A DNA stretch of 64,000 nucleotides from Gallintestinimicrobium propionicum (GCF_025567525.1 NZ_JAOQJY010000011.1:56864-120863); one strand, 5' to 3'; shown: positions 16,178-25,325, counted from the stretch's first letter. A program made the numbers and translations. Notes: a model not told the origin generated them from the letters alone.

Positions 16178-16245
16178 TTGGATAATTTCATAAAATGCTT
16201 TTCTGATTTGCAGGATTTTCCGGAAAGGAAATCCTGCATTTTTTA
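16178..16245. repeat. Repeat C copy 1, containing a terminator-like hairpin
   Basis: A 62-bp segment about 52/62 identical by eye to 25041-25102. It contains GCAGGATTT / AAATCCTGC arms (16210-16237), followed by ATTTTTT on the plus strand, which would terminate read-through from the pseudogene. Because the other copy overlaps the cutC start, this one may be a remnant of a cutC 5' end on the minus strand. The rest of 16150-16393 shows no other gene. Confidence 0.6.
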
Positions 16246-16393
16246 TATGCAGAACTTTTACAAACGATTTACGCATTCCTGATGGTGACAAATAGAAAAG
16301 AGACATAAGATGTTAACAGTTCTTTTGATGATGTGCACACAAAACTTAGAACTGCAGGAAAGAGAATAGAAAACACAACAAGAAGGAGAATGT

Positions 16394-18013
16394 ATGAAAA
16401 AAAGGACTCGGTTGATTGCCGGAGTAATGGCAATGATGCTTACGCTTGGTGGCTGCGGCTCTGCTGCAAATACCGCAAATAAGAAAGAGGCGACTCAGAC
16501 GACTGCTGAGCAGACTGCGTCTTCACAGGAGGATACAGCAGAAGCTGCAGCAAAAGAAACAGAATTGGATGTTTTGAAAATTGGTCTTGCTGCTTTGCCG
16601 ACACAGTTAGATCCGGACAGATCCATCGGTATTGCCAGCATTAAGCTTTTTTATAATATTTTTGATACCCTGCTTTTCACGGATAAAGAAGGAAATATCA
16701 CCGGACAGCTGGCAGATAGCTGGGAATGGCAGGATGATACAACATTAAATGTAAAAATCCGGGAAAATGTTACCTTCCAGAACGGCGAGGTATGTGATGC
16801 AGAGGATGTGAAATTTACATTTGATCGAATTTTAAGCGGCTATGGAGATGGAACCATTGCAGTATTATATGAAACACTGGATTCCGTCGAAAAGATAGAT
16901 GATCTTACGGTACAGTTCAAGCTGAAAAAACCGGATGCTGCGTTTGAACAGAGACTGGGCTCTATCTGGGGAGCAAGCATTGTACCGAAGGATTATATTG
17001 AAGAAATCGGAGATGAAGCCTTTCAGACTGCTCCCATCGGTACCGGCCCGTATAAGCTGACACAGTACTCTCCTGAAAAATATGTGTTGGAGCGTTACGA
17101 CGGCTTCTGGGGAGATAAGCCTGCTGCAAAGAGTATAGAATTTATTTCTTATCCGGAAGCATCTGCCCGTATGACCGCTTTGATCACAGGGGAAGTAGAT
17201 ATTATCAATGATGTGCCTTCTGATGCGGTAGATACGATCAATGGAACCTCCGGTGTGAGCGTGGTGGGAACCTCCATTAAAAATATCCATATATACACAT
17301 TTAATACCAGAAATGAAGACAGCATTATGTCAAATCAGAAATTCAGACAGGCATTGACGATGGCAATAGACCGCCAGACACTGGTAGATACCCTTTGGTC
17401 CGGATATGCAAAGGTTCCGAATGGGCATCAGTTTGAAAGCTATGGAGATTTATATATTGAGGACTATCCCGGTGTACAGTATGATCCGGAAAAAGCTCGT
17501 GAATTAGTAAAAGAATCCGGATATGACGGGGAAGAGGTTATTTCCATCGAAATGGCGGACGGTTATTATACAAACGGCAATCAGGCAGGTGAGGCCATTG
17601 TCAGCATGCTTGCGGATATCGGCGTAAAAGCAGAAGTCGTATTTACAGACAAATTCTCCTTCAGTGCAGACATCCGGGCATGGTCCTCTGCTTCCCGGTT
17701 TGATAATCCCCTTGGTGCATTATGGCTCCTGTTTGGAACAGGCTCCGGACCGGCAAACCCGGAAACAGGAAGCTGGACACCTACAGAGGAATTTGTGGCA
17801 GCAGGAAATACACTGATCGACAGCAAGGATCTGGAAGAACAGCGGCAGGCAGCAAGAACCCTGATGGAAGTATTCGATACCTACTGCCCAGGCACTTATT
17901 TGTATCAGGCAGAAGATTTGTATGGTATCAGAGATGGTCTGGAATGGGATATGACATATTGTGAAAACCAGATCATGCCGTTCCGTGCAGGGGATCTGAA
18001 AGTTACAGAATAA
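16394..18013 (+). CDS. Family 5 ABC transporter substrate-binding lipoprotein (Dpp/Opp type)
   Basis: A 539-residue extracytoplasmic binding protein. The signal peptide ends in a lipobox (LTLGGCGS, Cys at ~21), so it is anchored to the outer face of the membrane. The mature protein has the SBP_bac_5 signature (AGVMA leader, then NIFDTLLFTDKEGNITGQLA and WEWQDDTTLNVKIRENVTF at ~95-125). Ligands of this family are usually di/oligopeptides, nickel complexes, opines or glutathione. The operon includes a glycerophosphodiesterase, raising the possibility of another ligand. It is the first gene of the operon, followed by a large hairpin. Confidence 0.88.
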   Translation: MKKRTRLIAGVMAMMLTLGGCGSAANTANKKEATQTTAEQTASSQEDTAEAAAKETELDVLKIGLAALPTQLDPDRSIGIASIKLFYNIFDTLLFTDKEGNITGQLADSWEWQDDTTLNVKIRENVTFQNGEVCDAEDVKFTFDRILSGYGDGTIAVLYETLDSVEKIDDLTVQFKLKKPDAAFEQRLGSIWGASIVPKDYIEEIGDEAFQTAPIGTGPYKLTQYSPEKYVLERYDGFWGDKPAAKSIEFISYPEASARMTALITGEVDIINDVPSDAVDTINGTSGVSVVGTSIKNIHIYTFNTRNEDSIMSNQKFRQALTMAIDRQTLVDTLWSGYAKVPNGHQFESYGDLYIEDYPGVQYDPEKARELVKESGYDGEEVISIEMADGYYTNGNQAGEAIVSMLADIGVKAEVVFTDKFSFSADIRAWSSASRFDNPLGALWLLFGTGSGPANPETGSWTPTEEFVAAGNTLIDSKDLEEQRQAARTLMEVFDTYCPGTYLYQAEDLYGIRDGLEWDMTYCENQIMPFRAGDLKVTE

Positions 18014-18021
18014 TGACAGGG

Positions 18022-18053
18022 CTGCTTCCCGGCAGATATCTGCCGGGAAGCAG
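18022..18053 (+). other. Perfect 32-bp palindrome after the binding-protein gene
   Basis: CTGCTTCCCGGCAGAT followed directly by its reverse complement. There is no T-tract. Such intercistronic hairpins often protect the upstream mRNA and raise binding-protein output over the rest of the transporter; that role here is inferred from position. Confidence 0.75.
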
Positions 18054-18076
18054 ATTTTGAAAGGAAGTATAGTTAT

Positions 18077-19084
18077 TTGGAAGCTATTCTGAAAATAAAA
18101 GGGTTAAAAAGCTATTACTACTCGGGACAAAACGTAATTCCGGCAGTGGATGGAGTGGATCTTGATATTTATCCTGGTGAAATTGTCGGAATCGTAGGAG
18201 AATCCGGATGTGGAAAAAGCACGGTTGTGCGCAGCTTGATGGGATTGCTGGATCCTGTTTCCTCCAAAAGGGAGGGCGGACAGGCCATTTATCTGGGGAA
18301 GGATCTGTTTCAGATGAAGGAAAAAGAGCTTTGCCGGATAAGAGGAAAAGAAATTTCCATGATCTTTCAGAATCCCCTCTCCGCATTGGATCCGGTGTAC
18401 ACGATAGGAGATCAGATCGTAGAGATCATACGCATACATGAAAAAATCTCTAAAAAAGAAGCCTATGAAAAAGCTGTTTTTTTGTTAAAGCAGGTAAAAA
18501 TCCCTTCACCGGAGGTGAGGATCCAACAATATCCTCACGAATTGTCCGGAGGTATGCAGCAAAGAGTTATGATCGCCATTGCATTGGCATGTAACCCGAA
18601 GGTACTGATCGCAGACGAACCGACAACGGCGTTGGATGTGACGATCCAGGCCCAGATCCTTTCCCTGCTGAAGGAGCTGCGGGATCAGCTGGGAATAGCA
18701 GTCATACTGATAACCCATAATATGGGAGTAGTGGCCGCTGTCTGTGACCGTATGCTGGTAATGTATGGCGGTGCAGTAGTAGAAGAAGGAAAATGTACAG
18801 AACTGTTCGAAAATCCATGCCACCCTTACACCAGAGGGCTTCTGGCAGCAATTCCCAGCATAAAAGAGAGAAAAGAAAAGCTGTATACAATCCCTGGTCA
18901 GGTTCCAAAGATGAAAGTACCGGTACAGTACTGTCGGTTTTGCAGCCGCTGCAGCTATGCACAGGAGGTATGCCATGAGAAAGAGCCGGGTATGCAGGGG
19001 GAAAACGGACATTTATACAAATGCTTCTATACTCCGCAGCAGCAGGAAAAAGAAAAATGCGGGCCTGGAGGGGTTGCCTTGTGA
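18077..19084 (+). CDS. Dpp/Opp-type ABC transporter ATP-binding protein (DppD-like)
   Basis: A 335-residue ATPase subunit energising the importer. Walker A is GESGCGKSTV (~43), signature LSGGMQQRVMIA (~157), Walker B VLIADEPTTALD (~177). The C-terminal oligopeptide/dipeptide region has the cysteine-containing FCSRCSYAQEVC (~295), which in relatives binds an Fe-S cluster. The start is a TTG at 18077, the only start before the conserved region, preceded by AAGGAAG at good distance. Its stop overlaps the GTG start of the next ATPase gene. Confidence 0.9.
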   Translation: MEAILKIKGLKSYYYSGQNVIPAVDGVDLDIYPGEIVGIVGESGCGKSTVVRSLMGLLDPVSSKREGGQAIYLGKDLFQMKEKELCRIRGKEISMIFQNPLSALDPVYTIGDQIVEIIRIHEKISKKEAYEKAVFLLKQVKIPSPEVRIQQYPHELSGGMQQRVMIAIALACNPKVLIADEPTTALDVTIQAQILSLLKELRDQLGIAVILITHNMGVVAAVCDRMLVMYGGAVVEEGKCTELFENPCHPYTRGLLAAIPSIKERKEKLYTIPGQVPKMKVPVQYCRFCSRCSYAQEVCHEKEPGMQGENGHLYKCFYTPQQQEKEKCGPGGVAL

Positions 19085-20058
19085 AAGAGAAAATATTAGA
19101 AGTCGTTGATCTATGTAAAGAATATCCGGTAAAAAGAGGAGCACTGCTTCCAAAAGAAATTGGAAGGGTACATGCCGTGAATCATGTTTCCTTTACCCTG
19201 TATCAGGGCGAAACACTGGGGATCATCGGGGAATCAGGGTGTGGAAAAACAACCCTGATCCGCATGCTGATGGGGTTGGAGGAAGCGACTGGCGGTTATG
19301 TGCAGTTCGGGGACAAAAAAATACACAGACATATGCCTCCTTTGGTTAGAAAAAATATACAGATGGTATTTCAGGATCCCTATGCATCTCTGGATCCCCG
19401 CATGAGCATTCAGCGAATTCTGGAAGAGCCGTTACGGATCCATGAGCGGATGAGTGCAGAGGAAAAGAAATCGAGAATCCTCCCTTTGTTGGAGCAGGTG
19501 GGATTATCCAGAGACTCTCTGAAAAAATATCCCCATGAATTTTCAGGAGGACAGAGACAGAGGATTGCCATTGCCAGAGCTTTGGTGACGGATCCGCAGC
19601 TTTTATTGTGTGACGAACCAGTTTCTGCGTTGGATGTTTCTATTCAGGCGCAGATATTAAACCTTTTGAAGGATCTGCAGGAGAAAAAGAAGCTGACCTA
19701 TGTTTTCGTTTCACATGACATGAGCGTTATAAGCCATATCAGTGACAGAGTGCTTGTAATGTATCTCGGGCAGGCAGTAGAACTGGCGGAGAAAGAAGAT
19801 CTGTTTGAGCATCCGCTTCATCCCTACACCCAGGCCCTTATGCAGGCAGTACCGATACCGGATCCCAGAGAACAGGATCAATGCAAAGTACTGGAGGGAG
19901 AGATCCCCAGTCCCATGGATTTGCCCCCTGGATGTCCGTTCTGCGCGCGTTGTAAAAAGGCACTTGCTATTTGTAAAGAGATCAGACCGCAGATGGCAGA
20001 AACGGCAGATGGACATCAGGTTGCCTGTCATTTATACACGGATGGAGGAAAGCAATGA
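19081..20058 (+). CDS. Dpp/Opp-type ABC transporter ATP-binding protein (DppF-like)
   Basis: A 325-residue second ATPase subunit. Walker A is GESGCGKTTLIRML (~51), signature FSGGQRQRIAIARAL (~157), Walker B LLCDEPVSALD. The C-terminal region CPFCARCKKALAIC repeats the cysteine pattern of DppD/F proteins. The start is GTG 19081, overlapping the preceding stop (GTGA) and preceded by GGAGG; a longer reading frame upstream only overlaps dppD. The two ATPases form a heterodimer under the two permeases. Confidence 0.9.
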   Translation: MKEKILEVVDLCKEYPVKRGALLPKEIGRVHAVNHVSFTLYQGETLGIIGESGCGKTTLIRMLMGLEEATGGYVQFGDKKIHRHMPPLVRKNIQMVFQDPYASLDPRMSIQRILEEPLRIHERMSAEEKKSRILPLLEQVGLSRDSLKKYPHEFSGGQRQRIAIARALVTDPQLLLCDEPVSALDVSIQAQILNLLKDLQEKKKLTYVFVSHDMSVISHISDRVLVMYLGQAVELAEKEDLFEHPLHPYTQALMQAVPIPDPREQDQCKVLEGEIPSPMDLPPGCPFCARCKKALAICKEIRPQMAETADGHQVACHLYTDGGKQ

Positions 20059-20972
20059 AACGTTATATTATATTGCGTGTAGGAAAGGCGGTACTGACGA
20101 TATGGGCAGTTTACACTCTGGTTTTTTTCCTTACCAGAGTAACGGGAGATCCGATTGAATGGCTGACATTGGCCGGAGCCAGTGATTCTGCAAAAGAAAT
20201 CCTGCGGACAAATCTGGGACTGGATATGCCGCTGTGGCAGCAGTACATAAAATCATTTGTCGGGCTCTTTACGGGGGATACCGGAATGAGCTATTACTAT
20301 GCACGTTCTGTTTCCGATCTCTTCGCAGAGCGTATGATTCCGACAATTTCATTGGGAAGCATTGTATTGGGACTTACCATTGTGATCGGAATCCCCTTGG
20401 GAGTTCTGGCAGCGGTGAAGCACAATACCCTGTTAGATCGGATCACCATGAGCAGTGCGGTGGTAGGCAGTACTCTGCCTAATTTTATATTGGGAATCCT
20501 GTTGATCTTTATTTTTTCTCTGAAACTCAGGATTTTGCCAAGCGGCGGTATCGGAACTCCACAGCACTTTCTCATGCCGGTAATCGCGTTGTCAGTAGGT
20601 CCCATTGCCAATGTTGCAAGACTTACCCGCAGCTCGCTTCTGGATGTGATCGGACAGGAGCATTTGGATTGTGCCAGAGCAAAGGGCATGCGGGAATGGA
20701 AGGTGGTCTTAAAGCATGGCCTCAGGAATGCGCTGATCCCGGTCATTACGATTTTGGGAGCACAGTTAAGTGCTATGATCGGAGGATCTGTTGTTGTGGA
20801 AACGGTATTCGCGTGGCCCGGGATCGGAACCTTAATTGTTTCCAGTGCACAGCAGCGAGATTTTCCTGTGGTAGTATTTGGCGTTCTGGTGATATCGGCT
20901 TCCGTAACATTTGTGAATCTTTTGGTAGACCTTTCTTATGGTTTGCTGGATCCGCGAATACGCGATCATTAA
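20055..20972 (+). CDS. Dpp/Opp-type ABC transporter permease (DppB-like)
   Basis: A 305-residue inner-membrane permease with about six transmembrane helices. The N-terminal FFLTRVTGDPIEWLTL and TGDTGMSYYY segments are typical of the DppB/OppB family. The cytoplasmic EAA loop is CARAKGMREWKVVLKHGLRN (~203-222), which docks onto the ATPases. It overlaps the preceding ATPase gene by four bases (ATGA). Confidence 0.9.
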   Translation: MKRYIILRVGKAVLTIWAVYTLVFFLTRVTGDPIEWLTLAGASDSAKEILRTNLGLDMPLWQQYIKSFVGLFTGDTGMSYYYARSVSDLFAERMIPTISLGSIVLGLTIVIGIPLGVLAAVKHNTLLDRITMSSAVVGSTLPNFILGILLIFIFSLKLRILPSGGIGTPQHFLMPVIALSVGPIANVARLTRSSLLDVIGQEHLDCARAKGMREWKVVLKHGLRNALIPVITILGAQLSAMIGGSVVVETVFAWPGIGTLIVSSAQQRDFPVVVFGVLVISASVTFVNLLVDLSYGLLDPRIRDH

Positions 20973-21007
20973 AGGATTTCAGATAAAATACAGAAATGAG
21001 GATAAGT

Positions 21008-21868
21008 ATGCGGAACAGAAAGCTCGGTAGAAAAAGATGGATCATTCCACCGATGATAATTTTTTTAATGGTGACACTGGCAGTAATCGTTATAACGGCG
21101 CTGCTTGCACCGGTGATTGCACCGATCGATCTGGGGGCAAGTGATCTTACACAAAGATTAAAAATGCCAAAATTTAAGAATCCCACATCCCCCTATTTAT
21201 TTGGAACGGATAATCTGGGCAGAGATGTTGCGATCAGATTGCTTTATGCCACAAGATCCACCATCATGATTTCCTTTACCGGCATGATCATTGCGACGGT
21301 AACTGGAACTGCATTGGGGATTCTTTCCGGACTGGGCGGAAAATGGATAGACGCGGTATTGTCTTTCTTTACAGATGTACGTTTATCTATACCAACCACA
21401 TTTATCGGTATTATTTTTGCTTGTATTCTGGGGGCAAAGCCGGTTACGACAATTCTCGTTATGGCAATCACAGGATGGTCTTCCTATTGCCGTCTGGTAA
21501 GAAGCCAGATTTTTCAGCTGAAAAATGCGAAGTTTATCGAAGCGAGCCGTTCTATGGGGGCAAGCGGAGTAAGAATTGTGTTTGAGCATATTCTGGTAAA
21601 TATTGCATCGCCCCTGATCGTGCAGACTACCATGGAGCTGGGGGGATTTATTTTGCTCGAAAGCACCTTGTCTTTTTTGGGACTTGGAATAGAGCCTCCC
21701 GGCACATCTCTTGGCGTGATGGTCAGTCTGGGCAGAGATTATATGCTGACGCATTGGTGGCTGGCGGTACTGCCCAGTATTATCATAGTGGTACTGATCT
21801 TAGATATTTCCCTGATCGGAGACTGGCTGAGAGATAGATTGGATCCTAAATTAAAAAATGCTTCCTGA
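21008..21868 (+). CDS. Dpp/Opp-type ABC transporter permease (DppC-like)
   Basis: A permease of about 286 residues. The N-terminal hydrophobic segment is followed by the family motif FGTDNLGRDVAIRLLYATR (~64), and the EAA loop is EASRSMGASGVRIVFEHIL (~176). It has six predicted membrane segments. The ATG at 21008 follows GAGGATAAGT and is preferred; an in-frame ATG at 20996 would add four residues. It pairs with the DppB-like subunit. Confidence 0.9.
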   Translation: MRNRKLGRKRWIIPPMIIFLMVTLAVIVITALLAPVIAPIDLGASDLTQRLKMPKFKNPTSPYLFGTDNLGRDVAIRLLYATRSTIMISFTGMIIATVTGTALGILSGLGGKWIDAVLSFFTDVRLSIPTTFIGIIFACILGAKPVTTILVMAITGWSSYCRLVRSQIFQLKNAKFIEASRSMGASGVRIVFEHILVNIASPLIVQTTMELGGFILLESTLSFLGLGIEPPGTSLGVMVSLGRDYMLTHWWLAVLPSIIIVVLILDISLIGDWLRDRLDPKLKNAS

Positions 21869-21890
21869 AAAAAGAAAGGAAATGGATAAA

Positions 21891-22748
21891 ATGTCAAAAA
21901 GAAAATTTTGCTCACACAGAGGATTTAATGCCGTTGCGCCGGAAAATACACTGCCGGCATTTGCGGCTGCGGTGGCATTAGGAGCGGATGAGATAGAATT
22001 TGATTTATGGCCGACGGCGGATGGACAGCTGGCAGTGTGTCATGATCCGTCGGTAGACAGGACGACAGACGGCAAAGGCACAATCTGTGATATGACATGG
22101 GAACAGATGAAAAACCTGGATGCAGGAAAGAAATTTCATTCGGAATATGAAGGAGTACGTATTCCTTTATTTGAAGAGGTGCTGCGGCAGTTTGCCGGTA
22201 AGGTAGTTATGAATATTCATATCAAATCCATTGGCGCTTCGGTTCTTAAAAATCGGATCATGGAGGGAAGAGGACAGGAGCTGATGGAAATATATACAGA
22301 AAATAAGCCGCTGCCGATGCCTCTTAGGGAGCCGGAGCCGATGGTGCTGAAGGATCTGGAAGACAGAGAAATTCCGGCTTATGATGAGAATACCTTTCAA
22401 AAAATCCTGCAGCTGCTGGATAAATACCAATGCAGAGACATGGTTTATATTACCGGGGAGAAGGATGTTTTGGAAACGGCATTAAAAATGGCGCCGGATA
22501 TCAAAAGATGCTGTCTGGAGGGACATATGAATTACAGCATTGTGGAAAATGCCATTCGGTATCAGTGCAGCCGGGTACAATTCTGCAAATTATTTCTGAC
22601 CCGGAGCATGATCGACAAGGCTCATGCAAAGGGGATGATCTGTAATTTATTTTGGTCGGATGATGCAGAAGAAGCAAAAGCCTTCTTTGATATGGGGATC
22701 GATGTCATATTAACGAATCATTTTTTAAAAACATCAGGGATTGATTGA
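21891..22748 (+). CDS. Glycerophosphodiester phosphodiesterase family protein
   Basis: A 285-residue GDPD-fold enzyme. HRGFNAVAPENTLPAF (H9, R10) is the first catalytic block, EIEFDLWPTADGQLAVCHD (~38-56) gives the metal-binding Glu/Asp and second His, followed by DRTTDGKG. Enzymes of this family hydrolyse glycerophosphodiesters such as glycerophosphocholine to glycerol-3-phosphate and an alcohol. The preferred ATG is 21891 (AAAGGA 11 nt upstream); the in-frame ATG at 21858 lies inside dppC. There is no signal peptide. Its place as the last gene of a Dpp-type importer operon suggests the transported compound, or part of it, is a phosphodiester; this is inference. Confidence 0.85.
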   Translation: MSKRKFCSHRGFNAVAPENTLPAFAAAVALGADEIEFDLWPTADGQLAVCHDPSVDRTTDGKGTICDMTWEQMKNLDAGKKFHSEYEGVRIPLFEEVLRQFAGKVVMNIHIKSIGASVLKNRIMEGRGQELMEIYTENKPLPMPLREPEPMVLKDLEDREIPAYDENTFQKILQLLDKYQCRDMVYITGEKDVLETALKMAPDIKRCCLEGHMNYSIVENAIRYQCSRVQFCKLFLTRSMIDKAHAKGMICNLFWSDDAEEAKAFFDMGIDVILTNHFLKTSGID

Positions 22749-22777
22749 TTCTATTGGAAAAGTGCAGGATTCTGATA

Positions 22778-22806
22778 TTGAGCAGTCCGGAGGAAAATGG
22801 TAAAAT
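22778..22806 (+). promoter_or_regulatory. Promoter of the second GH13 gene
   Basis: TTGAGC (22778-22783), 17-bp spacer and TAAAAT (22801-22806), about 43 bp before the GH13 ATG. Confidence 0.5.
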
Positions 22807-22848
22807 AGACAGGTCAGCAAATATACTGGCAGGAAAGAGGAATTTACT

Positions 22849-24159
22849 ATGTGGGCATATGAAAGTGTATTTTATCAGATTTATCCCCTTGGTTTTGTCG
22901 GAGCACCGTTTGAAAATGACGGGGTGGAGACACATCGGATTTTGAAGGTGCTGGACTGGACAGATCATATCAAAAAGCTGGGGGCAAATGCGATTTATTT
23001 TTCACCGGTCTTTGAATCGGATACCCATGGGTACAATACAAGGGACTATCGTAAAATCGATTGCCGCCTCGGTTCGAATGAAGACTTTAAGCAGGTTTGC
23101 GATAAGCTTCACAGCGAAGGCATCCGGGTTGTGCTGGATGGCGTGTTCAATCATGCAGGACGCGGCTTCTGGGCATTTCAGGATGTTTTGAAAAACAGGG
23201 AAAATTCCCCCTATTTAAACTGGTTTCATATCAATCTTGGCGGCAACTCCAATTACAATGACGGTCTGTGGTACGAGGGCTGGGAAGGCAATTACGATCT
23301 TGTCAAGCTGAATTTACAGAACGAGGAGGTTGTCCAGTATCTCCTGGAAAGCGTAAGAGGCTGGGTTGACGAGTTTGACATTGACGGTCTGCGGCTGGAT
23401 GTCGCTTATTGTCTGGACGAAAATTTCGTCCGCCGTTTGAGAAGCTTCTGCGACAGCCTAAAGCCGGATTTCTTTCTCGTCGGAGAAATGCTGCATGGGG
23501 ATTACAACCGGTTGATGAATGATTCCATGCTGCATTCTGCCACCAACTATGAATGCTATAAGGGACTGTATTCCAGCTTCAACAGTATGAATATGTTTGA
23601 AATTGTCCACTCTCTGCTGCGCCAGTTCGGCCCGGAAAACTGGACCCTTTATAAAGGAAAGCATCTGCTTAGCTTTGTGGACAACCATGATGTGACGCGA
23701 GTGGCAAGCATCCTTACCAATGAAAAGCATCTGCCGCTTATTTATGCGCTGATGTTTGGTATGCCCGGAATCCCCTGCGTTTATTATGGAAGTGAATGGG
23801 GCGCAAAGGGAGAGAAAAGCCAGGGAGATCCTGCACTGCGTGCATGCTTCGATGGGCCTCAGACAAACGGGCTGACAGAGTGGATCGCAAAGCTTGCAGA
23901 AGCTAAAAAACACTCCAATGCCCTCAATTATGGCGCATTCCGCAGTGTTGTGCTGACGAACCGCCAGTGCATTTTTGAACGCGCCGTAGATGGAGAACGG
24001 GTTTTGGTTGCGATCAATGCAGAGGAGCAGCCCTATACAGCCCACTTCGATGCAGGCTGTGGTCGTGCGGTGGATCTGATCACCGGACAGGAGCATGATT
24101 TTGGCGGCGGAAGTGAGCTGCCGGGATATAGTGCTTACTTCTGGAAATGTGAGAGATAA
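22849..24159 (+). CDS. GH13 alpha-amylase family enzyme
   Basis: A compact 436-residue cytoplasmic GH13 enzyme. The barrel starts immediately (VFYQIYPLGF) and lacks the N-terminal carbohydrate-binding domain of the other GH13 in this window. Catalytic residues are Asp in GLRLDVAYCL (~182), Glu in LVGEMLHGD (~209) and Asp in FVDNHDVTR (~279). Conserved region I appears as VVLDGVFNHAG (~90). Short barrel-only members of this type act on malto-oligosaccharides, but activity cannot be settled from sequence. It has its own promoter and a strong terminator. Confidence 0.88.
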   Translation: MWAYESVFYQIYPLGFVGAPFENDGVETHRILKVLDWTDHIKKLGANAIYFSPVFESDTHGYNTRDYRKIDCRLGSNEDFKQVCDKLHSEGIRVVLDGVFNHAGRGFWAFQDVLKNRENSPYLNWFHINLGGNSNYNDGLWYEGWEGNYDLVKLNLQNEEVVQYLLESVRGWVDEFDIDGLRLDVAYCLDENFVRRLRSFCDSLKPDFFLVGEMLHGDYNRLMNDSMLHSATNYECYKGLYSSFNSMNMFEIVHSLLRQFGPENWTLYKGKHLLSFVDNHDVTRVASILTNEKHLPLIYALMFGMPGIPCVYYGSEWGAKGEKSQGDPALRACFDGPQTNGLTEWIAKLAEAKKHSNALNYGAFRSVVLTNRQCIFERAVDGERVLVAINAEEQPYTAHFDAGCGRAVDLITGQEHDFGGGSELPGYSAYFWKCER

Positions 24160-24172
24160 TAGTCGAAAAGAA

Positions 24173-24212
24173 AAGACGTTCCCGAAACAAATCTGTTCGG
24201 GAACGTCTTTAT
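24173..24212. terminator. Bidirectional terminator between GH13 and cutC
   Basis: Perfect 14-bp arms AAGACGTTCCCGAA / TTCGGGAACGTCTT with a 9-nt loop. It is followed by a T-rich tract on the plus strand and preceded by an A-rich tract that becomes T-rich on the minus strand, serving both converging genes. Confidence 0.85.
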
Positions 24213-24286
24213 TCAATCAGTGATCGGCATTGCGCTGTGCCGCATGTTGGCATCTCCCTTACACAGCAGCTCGCATTCTTGCGCAT

Positions 24287-25054
24287 TTACGCTTCTTCAT
24301 CTGCCGCGCGGTCGAGCATCGTGCGCACAGCTGCGACAGCCTCTGGATCAGTCTGCCAGATCTCATATTCGCTCATACCGGGAATTCCCATAAAAACCTC
24401 CGGGTTGCGGTAGACCATCTCACTGTTTTTAATGGTCTTGCCGGACATATGGAATTGGGTCAGGGACGTTTTTTCAAGGAGAGCAGGAACCGTTTTGGCA
24501 GAGACGCCTGCGCCTGCAAGGAGATGGATTCTGCCATCAGCTGCCTGATGGAGTTTATTGAGCAGATCGACGCCGTGCAGACAGTCGGGAGCCTGACCGG
24601 AGGTCAGAATGGTCTGAATATCCAAGGAAATCGCTTCCTCAAGGGCCGCAAAGGGATCGCGGCACATATCAAATGCACGGTGCAGCGTGACGGACATATC
24701 CCGGGCATGTTCGCGGAAGCGTTTCATCTGTTCGGTACACAGGGAACCGTCCGGAGAAAGACTTCCGATTACAACGCCGTCGGCTCCGGCTGCCCGAAAC
24801 GCGTCGATTTCTTTACAGATGAGGGCTGTCTCATCCTCCGAGTACAGGAAATCGCCGAAGCGGGGGCGGATCAGAACATGGATGCGGATGTCGGTCTGGT
24901 TTCTGATCTGTTCATAAAGGGCGATGGTGGGCGTCGTACCGCCGATGACAAGATTAGAGCAAAGCTCGAGGCGGTCTGCACCTCCTTTTTTGGCCATACG
25001 GGCAGAATATGCGGAATCGACGCAGCATTCTAACAGGTAATTGGATGATTTCAT
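24287..25054 (-). CDS. cutC: CutC family protein
   Basis: A 255-residue TIM-barrel protein of the CutC family. LLECCVDSAYSARMAKKGGA then DRLELCSNL (~6-35) and VLIRPRFGDFLYSEDE (~59) are the family hallmarks, along with VTLHRAFDMCRDP and ILTSGQAP. The family was named for copper homeostasis, but its biochemical role is still uncertain. The start is ATG 25054 after GGAGAAG; the longer frame extends into a dispersed repeat and is not believed. It is transcribed alone on the minus strand. Confidence 0.88.
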   Translation of the reverse strand: MKSSNYLLECCVDSAYSARMAKKGGADRLELCSNLVIGGTTPTIALYEQIRNQTDIRIHVLIRPRFGDFLYSEDETALICKEIDAFRAAGADGVVIGSLSPDGSLCTEQMKRFREHARDMSVTLHRAFDMCRDPFAALEEAISLDIQTILTSGQAPDCLHGVDLLNKLHQAADGRIHLLAGAGVSAKTVPALLEKTSLTQFHMSGKTIKNSEMVYRNPEVFMGIPGMSEYEIWQTDPEAVAAVRTMLDRAADEEA

Positions 25055-25102
25055 GAATTGCTTCTCCATTTTGCAGGATTTCCCGGGAAGGAAATGCTGC
25101 AT
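25041..25102. repeat. Repeat C copy 2, overlapping the cutC start
   Basis: Matches 16178-16239 at roughly 52 of 62 positions by eye. On the minus strand it includes the cutC ribosome binding site and first codons plus an imperfect hairpin (GCAGGATTTCC / GGAAATGCTGC). Either a shared mobile palindrome or a duplicated cutC leader. Confidence 0.55.
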
Positions 25103-25147
25103 TTCTTTGTGCGGTTGTTAATGTTTTTTCGATGCCCCTGGGCAGGA

Positions 25148-25325
25148 TGCCAGCAGGATTGTTCCGTGCTGCGCACTCCCACAATCCTGCTCGATAGTCG
25201 CATATCGTGGGATTAGCATCCCACTTTTATGCTCCTATCTTGGCGGGTCAAGAAGTCAAAACGCCTTCTGCAAGCAAGCTTGCGTCGGCTTTTTTGACTT
25301 TTTGACCCTGGCATCCTATATGATA
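25148..25325 (-). repeat. Dispersed repeat, family B (long copy)
   Basis: The stretch 25153-25237 is nearly identical to 63917-64000. It then continues with a large hairpin of arms GGGTCAAGAAGTCAAAA / TTTTGACTTTTTGACCC (25245-25261 and 25292-25308), and includes a small GTGGGAT / ATCCCAC hairpin. No coding potential. With repeat C it fills most of the 25055-25545 gap; the last ~200 bp are AT-rich leader for the next gene, with a weak TTTACA-16-TATCCT promoter at 25450-25477. Confidence 0.8.
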
